Source: Nanobdellota archaeon (GTDB taxonomy: Archaea > Nanobdellota > Nanobdellia > Woesearchaeales > WJIZ01). Taken from it: 34,649 bases of DNA. The position numbers and the translations under genes are program-made. The stretch's first letter is position 1. The number at the start of each line of letters is the position of its first letter. The notes under the pieces were generated by a model, which made no database searches, was not told the origin of the DNA, and saw nothing but the letters and a program-made list of their open reading frames with translations. Shown in pieces: positions 28,830 to 34,649 of this stretch. The DNA is taken from contig JAGLMD010000090.1 in assembly GCA_023140175.1 (NCBI GenBank), forward strand, positions 1-34,649, written 5' to 3'.

Positions 28830-29429
28830 CTAAAAATCACTCAAGTTTCTATTCTTCTCAAACCTGTTCTTTTCCAATTTTAAGCCCTGCCAATCATGAA
28901 ATTTCTTTGGAATGTTTTTCAGGAAATATCTTTTGTTTTTTCTTTCTTTGATAAATTGTGAATCGTAATATTTTTCCCAATATTCATCATCGTTAAAATC
29001 TTCAAGGCCTTTTAGCAAATCATTTTCTGGCAATAGTTTTTCAAATTTTGGGAGAAGCTCATCTATTTTATCTTTATATATGGCCAGTTTTTCGTCTTTT
29101 GAGATAACAAAAGTTCCTCTTGAACTTTCTATCATGATTGTGAACATAGGAAATCTCGATAGAAACCAGTTTGCAATTAAATCCTCGACATAATGTTCCG
29201 GCTGAACCTTTCCATATACTATGCTGTGCTTACTTATCTTCAGCCTTATAAAAGCCCTAGAGCGTTGATAACAGCCTGCAACCTGGGAATTCCAGCCATA
29301 TATCTTCCTGCTTTCAGTTGTAGAAATAGAATTAATTGAGGCCTTACTCTGCTGCCTCAGCTTTTTTACGATTTTCCTGTCGAATTTTTTGTGTCTCGGA
29401 GCGAGATTGAAGCTCTTTTCTATAAGCAT
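28830..29429 (-). CDS. DUF4130 (TIGR03915-like) probable DNA metabolism protein; start uncertain
   Basis: RAFIRLKISKHSIVYGKVQPEHYVEDLIANWFLSRFPMFTIMIESSRGTFVISKD matches the DUF4130 'F.RF....YA.IEPEH.v..Lla.hF..RfP...w.I.d..Rg' pattern; close to a TIGR03916-like gene. Confidence 0.75.
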   Translation of the reverse strand: MLIEKSFNLAPRHKKFDRKIVKKLRQQSKASINSISTTESRKIYGWNSQVAGCYQRSRAFIRLKISKHSIVYGKVQPEHYVEDLIANWFLSRFPMFTIMIESSRGTFVISKDEKLAIYKDKIDELLPKFEKLLPENDLLKGLEDFNDDEYWEKYYDSQFIKERKNKRYFLKNIPKKFHDWQGLKLEKNRFEKNRNLSDF

Positions 29430-29748
29430 CTATTTCCTCCATAGTATGAAAGATTTTCTTATAATATTCTTCATAGCCCTCATTGCTTTCGCATTCATCT
29501 GCCTGGTGTTCTGAGCATACAGTGGGCCTTTTCTCGTAGATAGTGCAAAGATTGGTTTTAGGATCCTGATATTTACATGGAGTCTTTACCTCAATACACC
29601 ATTGGTTATCATGATCAATATATACAAACATATTTTCATGACATAGGAACCATTTAAGCTCCTCAAAGTCAATATCCTCCTTTGGCTCATCTACCTGTAT
29701 AGTCACATATTTACAACAGTGTCCGTCGCATTTTGAACAATTTGCCAT
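29344..29748 (-). CDS. YkgJ family cysteine-cluster protein
   Basis: MANCSKCDGHCCKYVTIQVDEP ... TPCKYQDPKTNLCTIYEKRPTVCSEHQADEC. Confidence 0.8.
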   Translation of the reverse strand: MANCSKCDGHCCKYVTIQVDEPKEDIDFEELKWFLCHENMFVYIDHDNQWCIEVKTPCKYQDPKTNLCTIYEKRPTVCSEHQADECESNEGYEEYYKKIFHTMEEIDAYRKELQSRSETQKIRQENRKKAEAAE

Positions 29749-29787
29749 TCGACTTTGAAATAGCAATTGGTTTATAAAACTAACTTT

Positions 29788-30912
29788 TCAGTTGAATTCA
29801 TGCAGCATTTTCTGCCTTTTTCCATTTAAGATGATGAAGGGTAAGGCCCGTTTCAATACAACACCAATGCTTTTTAGCTGTTGTTTCTTTTCTATTTCTA
29901 TATGATTTTTTTGCAATTCTAAAATCCTACTGGCTGACCTTGGGCCTATGCCCGGCACTCTTATTAATTCATCCCATGATGATTCATTTATATCAATGCC
30001 AGAATCAAAATGGTTTCTTGCTAAAGCTACTTTTGGGTCTATCTTCGGAAGCATTTCATTTTGCATAATATCTTTGAACTCATTTAATGAGATATGATAT
30101 TTCCTTAGCATAAAGTCTATGTTGTACAACCTATTTTCCCTTTTTAGAGGAGTCCTATCTTTAAATTGGAGCGGGGTTTTTGGAACTGGTGTAAAGGCAG
30201 AATAATAGCCTCTTTTGAGCTTGATATTCTTGTATTCCCAGTCAATCATTTTTAGGATTTCTAAGTCAGATTCATCAGAGCTGCCAACAACCAGCTGGGT
30301 TGTCTGGCCTGAGGGGATTTTCATCCTTTTAAGCCATGCCTGTCTTCTTAAAATATCTATCTTGTAATCTTTTACAGATGATATTTCAGATAATCTTGAG
30401 CTATTCGGCGCTTCTAAGTTGATTGACATCCTGTCAGAGAATTCTGAGGCATGTTTTATCAAGTCATATGATGTGCCTGGCAGGACCTTGAAATGGATAT
30501 AGCCCTGAAACTTGTATTTCTTTCTAATTAAGTTGACTGCTTCTATCATAAATTCTGTTGTCTTATCAGGGTCTTTCTCAACAGCAGAGCTTATGAACAA
30601 TCCTTCAACATAATTTCTGACGTATAAGGATATGAATACCTTTGCGAATTCTTCTGGCTCGAATCTTGCAGGATTCTTATTACAGCCCGAAGCATTGGCG
30701 CAATATTTACAGTCAAAGGAGCATACATTTGAGTAGAGGATTTTCCAGAGTGAGATACATTGGCCGTCTTCTGTGAATGAGTGACAGATGCCGCAGCCTG
30801 CTGCATTTCCAATCCTGTCATCTGTTTTTATCTTTCTTGGAGAAGCTGAGCTGGCGCAAGAATCCCATTTCGCTGATTGTCCTAATATTTCTACTTTTTG
30901 AAGTGTGTTCAT
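29788..30912 (-). CDS. Putative DNA modification/repair radical SAM protein (TIGR03916-like) with C-terminal HhH
   Basis: KWDSCASS, CGICHSFTEDGQCISLWKILYSNVCSFDCKYCANASGC; VEGLFISSAVEKDPDKTTEFM; C-terminal WDELIRVPGIGPRSASRILELQ. Confidence 0.9.
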   Translation of the reverse strand: MNTLQKVEILGQSAKWDSCASSASPRKIKTDDRIGNAAGCGICHSFTEDGQCISLWKILYSNVCSFDCKYCANASGCNKNPARFEPEEFAKVFISLYVRNYVEGLFISSAVEKDPDKTTEFMIEAVNLIRKKYKFQGYIHFKVLPGTSYDLIKHASEFSDRMSINLEAPNSSRLSEISSVKDYKIDILRRQAWLKRMKIPSGQTTQLVVGSSDESDLEILKMIDWEYKNIKLKRGYYSAFTPVPKTPLQFKDRTPLKRENRLYNIDFMLRKYHISLNEFKDIMQNEMLPKIDPKVALARNHFDSGIDINESSWDELIRVPGIGPRSASRILELQKNHIEIEKKQQLKSIGVVLKRALPFIILNGKRQKMLHEFN

Positions 30913-30968
30913 GAAAAACCGCCAAATACAGCAAAATTTATATTTTCAAGATTCCTATTGCTGCATGT

Positions 30969-31274
30969 ATGAAAGTACTGTTTATATGTAATCAAAATCA
31001 AAATAGAAGCAAAACAGCAGAAAAGATGTTTAGCAATAGCTTTCAGACTAAGTCTGCTGGATTGTATAATTCCAGGCCAGTTACAAAAAAACAGATTTCT
31101 TGGGCTGATACAATAGTTGTTATGGATGATGAGCAAAGGAAAGAAGTAGCAAAAAGATTTCCATCTATTTATTTGCAAAAGAGGATTCTTTCTTTGGGTA
31201 TTCCTGATATTTATCATTATAATCAGCCTGAGCTTATCAATTTATTTAGGTTAAAAATGAAGGAATTATTGTAG
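30969..31274 (+). CDS. Protein-tyrosine-phosphatase-like protein
   Basis: CX5R loop CNQNQNRS; MKVLFICNQNQNRSKTAEKMF; ADTIVVMDDEQ. Confidence 0.75.
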   Translation: MKVLFICNQNQNRSKTAEKMFSNSFQTKSAGLYNSRPVTKKQISWADTIVVMDDEQRKEVAKRFPSIYLQKRILSLGIPDIYHYNQPELINLFRLKMKELL

Positions 31275-32060
31275 CCATTCTTCAAACTGCTCAAATTTCT
31301 CACCACCAATATTCTGAAGCAAATTCTCACTAAGCACACTATAGCAGTAATCCATAATCTTCTTTAGATTAATTACATCTTCCTCATTATATTCTACCAA
31401 TAGGTTCAGATAATATTTGTCACCTGTTGCTTTGTACATTCGCCAGAGGGTTAGAGCATCTCCACCATAGAATTTCCCAATTATTTTGTTTCTTTGTATA
31501 TTGAATTGTTTTTCAATATTTTTTAGGCCGCCATTCAAGCCAAGCCTTGAGCAGCAATGCCTTAAATCTATATGCGGCAGATTTGGGAGAATATTGCAGC
31601 GTTTTTTTATGAATGGCAAATCAAAACTCGAGCCATTAAAAGTTATAATTAGTTTGTATTTTTTGAGCTCTTCTTTAAGGGCATGATAATTGAGGTTTAT
31701 GCCATTTATCATGGTCTTAGTTTCCAGGCCATCATAAAGGCCAATAACTGTAATATCTGCATTTCTGCCAAGGCCTTCTGTCTCAATATCCAGGAAGACT
31801 GCTTCTTCTTTGAAAAAATCATATAAACGCCATGTCTCTGTTGAATGAAGCTTGTCTATAAAATAAGATGAATCAAAGGAGTAAAGGGCTTTCTTTGCTT
31901 TGATAAGCTGCCTGTTGAAATATGATTTTTTGTTTTGTGAGATGCCTTTTATTCTTTTCTTGTCTATGAAAGCCTGCCAAGTATCTATGTTTTGATGCCA
32001 GAGGCTTTTTTCCTTATTTTCAGCTACTCTCTCAAGTATCTGGAATGTATTTCTTATCAC
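31266..32060 (-). CDS. YprB-type RNase H-like 3'-5' exonuclease domain protein
   Basis: AVFLDIETEGLGRNADITVIGLYDG; LIITFNGSSFDLPFIKKRC; IDLRHCC; LVEYNEEDVINLKKIMDYC. GTG start about 27 nt after a TATA (ctatataaac, minus strand). Confidence 0.8.
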   Translation of the reverse strand: MIRNTFQILERVAENKEKSLWHQNIDTWQAFIDKKRIKGISQNKKSYFNRQLIKAKKALYSFDSSYFIDKLHSTETWRLYDFFKEEAVFLDIETEGLGRNADITVIGLYDGLETKTMINGINLNYHALKEELKKYKLIITFNGSSFDLPFIKKRCNILPNLPHIDLRHCCSRLGLNGGLKNIEKQFNIQRNKIIGKFYGGDALTLWRMYKATGDKYYLNLLVEYNEEDVINLKKIMDYCYSVLSENLLQNIGGEKFEQFEEWLQ

Positions 32061-32390
32061 ACAAGAAGTTTATGATTAATGTAGTTTATATAGCTCACGC
32101 GCATATTTTTGTGTCCAGTGTAAATCAAATTTTTCCAAATAAGCTACTACATAAGCTATATTTTCTATAATCAGCTATGTCCAGTGCTCTATCAACAAAT
32201 CTCATTTTAATTTCCTTTCATTACGCCTCAAATGTCCTAAGAAGCAGTCAGGTTATTAATTGATTTTTCGAAATACTTCCTATTTCTTCAAGATTTGTCT
32301 TCCCTATGTAAGATAATCTTTCCCATTACATAGAAAACTACATTGATAACTTTCCTTAAGGGGAAATAGTAAACATTTGAGGTGAATTAA

Positions 32391-32591
32391 ATGAAAGCAA
32401 ACTTAGTCGATTTGATAATAGATAGAAACATTAGATTTCATATTATAGAGAAAGAAGTGATCAGGCTTCTCTCTAGCAAAATACCCCTAGACAGAAAAAT
32501 CGCAATATGGAAAACAAAGATTGCCAAATTCGGCAATAGAGCCTATTACCAAGACAGGTACCTGATAAAAACATTTCCAAGTAGATACTAA
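32391..32591 (+). CDS. Small basic protein (66 aa), unknown
   Basis: SD-like gaggtg about 10 nt upstream of the ATG; coding composition differs from its AT-rich surroundings. Confidence 0.5.
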   Translation: MKANLVDLIIDRNIRFHIIEKEVIRLLSSKIPLDRKIAIWKTKIAKFGNRAYYQDRYLIKTFPSRY

Positions 32592-32756
32592 AAACTGCAG
32601 TCCAATAGTAAAAATAATTAAAATTTAGCCCCGAAATCCCGAAAATATCGGCAAGTTCATATAAAAACGGTTAATTGCAATCGGGAGAAAGGGCTAAAAA
32701 AAGTAAGGGGCAAGAAAACAAAAAGTTTAATATATTGCATGTTGATATAATGATAT

Positions 32757-33329
32757 ATGAAGTTTAAAAATTGGTTTTCAACCAAACAGATCGGTTCAAT
32801 ATTCTTTGTTGTAGTTGGATTGTTTCTGTTTTCTGTCAAACCTGATGAAGCATTTGAAACACTTCGTTTTTTTGCTATTATTATGATTGTATTATCTGTC
32901 TTACAATTTTGGAATGAATCAGTTAGAAGATATAAAATTCTAGTACCTTACAAAAAAAATAGATATGATTCAGGAGCAGAAGAAAAAATTGCTGCTTACT
33001 TCAAAAGAAAGAATATTATTTACAATCATCATCCTGAAATAAAAGTTCCAAAACCATTTTGGATATTTACAATCCCTTTTGTAAATATTAAGTTAGAACC
33101 GGATTTTTTTCTTCCAGAATTTGATGTATTTGTAGAATATTGGGGTCTGATAAATGATCCCGAATACAAAAAGAAAAGTTATGATAGAAAAAAGAAGTTG
33201 TACAAAGATAATGCACTTGATTTTATATCATTATATCCGAAGAATTTGAGTAATTTAGATTTTGTTTTTACAAGTAAACTTTTAGATTTGATTAAAGAAA
33301 GAGATGGTAATCTAAGGAAATATAGATAG
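32757..33329 (+). CDS. Membrane-anchored putative PD-(D/E)XK-like nuclease
   Basis: N-terminal TM (IGSIFFVVVGLFLF ... FFAIIMIVLSVLQFW), then 'DSGAEEKIAAYFKRKNIIYNHHPEIKVP...LEPDFFLPEFDVFVEYWGLINDPEYKKKSYDRKKKLYKDN'. Confidence 0.7.
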   Translation: MKFKNWFSTKQIGSIFFVVVGLFLFSVKPDEAFETLRFFAIIMIVLSVLQFWNESVRRYKILVPYKKNRYDSGAEEKIAAYFKRKNIIYNHHPEIKVPKPFWIFTIPFVNIKLEPDFFLPEFDVFVEYWGLINDPEYKKKSYDRKKKLYKDNALDFISLYPKNLSNLDFVFTSKLLDLIKERDGNLRKYR

Positions 33330-33392
33330 TTTTCTTGCCCTTATTTCTTGTTCTTGATGTTATCGCATTCGCTCTTTTTATGGAACGCCCCT

Positions 33393-33767
33393 TCTCCCGA
33401 CTTTTCGGACGAAATTTGACCCCACTTTGTAGGGTCAAAGAAACTAACAACAATTAGTTGCAATTTTTTTCTATTGATGATTATTATGATAATTCATTTG
33501 TCGGAAAAAATAATAACAACATAGGGTTCACTCACGGCTAAAATTTTCTTTGAAAATTTTATCCTATTCCGAAAGGTAAAAACCATACTCTGTATGGTTT
33601 TTCCCTCTCTAGTCAGAGTTCACCAATGTTATTATTTTTCCCTCTCTATTATTATCAGACAGCACTTCGTGCTTCAATAATCTACATGATAATCAATAGA
33701 AAAAAACTCTTCGCCTATCGGCTCGTTTTGCCCCACTCTGTAGGGCAAAAGCAACTAACAAGAATTA
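33393..33767. repeat. Nested hairpin cluster with two diverged direct repeats
   Basis: Direct repeats 33420-33456 and 33731-33767 (5 mismatches in 37). IR tttttttctattgat (33464-33478)/atcaatagaaaaaaa (33692-33706). IR ggaaaaaataataaca (33503-33518)/tgttattatttttcc (33628-33642). Hairpins at 33415-33439, 33539-33561, 33578-33602, 33661-33673, 33726-33750. Confidence 0.9.
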
Positions 33768-33813
33768 TATTCATCAAAAAAGACTTTCTAAAAATAGAAG
33801 GAGCCTCAGAAAA

Positions 33814-34080
33814 TTACCCATATATTACCTCATGGTGATCAAAATCTTCAAACGAAACAAATTCTCTTGATACATCATAGGAAAATACTAAGACAAAATG
33901 TCCTATGTGAACTCTTTTTGATTCTTTCATATCGTGTCTTAGATTTTTGTAGTGCTCTACATCCCCAGAATTCACTACTTCACCTATCTTCTTCAATATT
34001 CTTTCATATATTAACTTATCTTTCTTTGATATCTTAATTAATTTCTTTTCAAGTTCTGGCTTAATCTCAAATTCACGCAT
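33814..34080 (-). CDS. RelE/ParE-superfamily toxin
   Basis: MREFEIKPELEKKLIKISKKDKLIYERILKKIGEVV...KRVHIGHFVLVFSYDVSREFVSFEDFDHHEVIYG; overlaps the antitoxin gene by 8 nt. Confidence 0.85.
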   Translation of the reverse strand: MREFEIKPELEKKLIKISKKDKLIYERILKKIGEVVNSGDVEHYKNLRHDMKESKRVHIGHFVLVFSYDVSREFVSFEDFDHHEVIYG

Positions 34081-34315
34081 GTTGGATGTGTCTCCTTAAT
34101 TCATCGACACTACTGAATTTGACTCCCTTCTGTTTCTTTATTCTATTTAACTTCTCAATATACTCAGGTCTAAGTTGGGGCTCCAATAATTCTTCCTCAA
34201 ACTTATTAATAACAAAATTTACAGCGTCAGATTTATTTTTTAATCCATACTTACCTTTCACGATAGTAAGAACCCTATCTTCACGATCTCCCAGATTGAC
34301 AATTGCTTGAACCAT
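34073..34315 (-). CDS. DUF2683-family antitoxin
   Basis: MVQAIVNLGDREDRVLTIVKGKYGLKNKSDAVNFVINKFEEELLEPQLRPEYIEKLNRIKKQKGVKFSSVDELRRHI; directly upstream of the RelE-like toxin. Confidence 0.85.
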   Translation of the reverse strand: MVQAIVNLGDREDRVLTIVKGKYGLKNKSDAVNFVINKFEEELLEPQLRPEYIEKLNRIKKQKGVKFSSVDELRRHIQHA

Positions 34316-34405
34316 ATTATCACCTTTATTATAATTTATAATAAATAATAATAAAATATTATATAAATGTTTCGATTTTCTGGGACCTTTTATTCATTAA
34401 CTAAA

Positions 34406-34555
34406 AAGATCTTCGAGCTTGATACGAAAGTCTTTTTTGAACTCGAAAATCCTAAAGACTTTATTTATGCAAGCTTAAAACAGTTTTTATGGATTTTCGT
34501 TTTCACTTCGTGAAAAGAATATAACAAATGTTACACATCCATAAAACGAACACTG
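34406..34555. repeat. Second hairpin cluster upstream of the toxin-antitoxin operon
   Basis: AAGATC-TTC-GAGCTT (34406-34420); AGCTTG/CAAGCT enclosing AAAGTCTTT (34427-34435)/AAAGACTTT (34454-34462); TTTTATGGAT (34485-34494)/ATCCATAAAA (34537-34546) enclosing TTTTCAC-TTC-GTGAAAA (34500-34516). Confidence 0.8.
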
Positions 34556-34649
34556 CTAGAATTAATATTACTTCGCAAGGTGGGGCAAAAAGAGGAAATT
34601 ATTTTTTCAAAGGCTCTTTTGCTTCAATAATTAATGCATCTTTATCTAG

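Noticed and set aside
30909-31217. Minus-strand 102-aa ORF
   Set aside because: Antisense to the phosphatase-like gene, which has a clear CX5R motif.
33393-33767. Interpretation as a CRISPR array
   Set aside because: Only two diverged direct-repeat copies about 310 bp apart, no regular repeat-spacer unit and no cas genes in the window.
33626-33838. Plus-strand 70-aa ORF
   Set aside because: Lies within the hairpin region and runs antisense into the RelE gene; no recognisable domain.
33393-34555. Interpretation as integron attC sites flanking a toxin-antitoxin cassette
   Set aside because: The arrangement is suggestive, but I could not find convincing paired R/L boxes (GTTRRRY/RYYYAAC) and no tyrosine integrase is present. 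Needs HattCI or IntegronFinder; kept only as a mobile-cassette hypothesis.

Overview
Low-GC archaeal (probably DPANN/Woesearchaeota-like) chromosomal segment. This placement is inferred from SRP54, EndoQ, DUF835 and AmrS genes, archaeal TATA boxes and several apparently leaderless genes. The window holds about 35 credible CDSs and one tRNA (Arg-GCG, minus strand). Main blocks: a Cys-repeat lipoprotein cut by the left edge; a REC-GGDEF protein with a coupled micro-ORF; a Hel308-like helicase lacking its first RecA domain; two PKD/cadherin-like surface proteins; SRP54; EndoQ; a glycosylation-type membrane protein/FAD oxidoreductase pair; Endo III; MscS; Pcm; AmrS; an alpha-glucan phosphorylase; a GAF-PAS-DUF835-wHTH regulator; a DUF4130 / YkgJ / radical-SAM DNA-repair-type cluster; a membrane-anchored nuclease candidate; and a DUF2683/RelE toxin-antitoxin pair. 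The most unusual non-coding signal is around 33.39-33.77 kb and 34.40-34.60 kb: a cluster of nested hairpins that mostly share a pyrimidine triloop closed by AC/GT or C/G. Two homologous hairpins show a covarying stem pair, and mismatches on the plus strand become G-U pairs on the minus strand. The cluster brackets the toxin-antitoxin pair and abuts the nuclease gene. Family assignments come from reading motifs; no database search was run.
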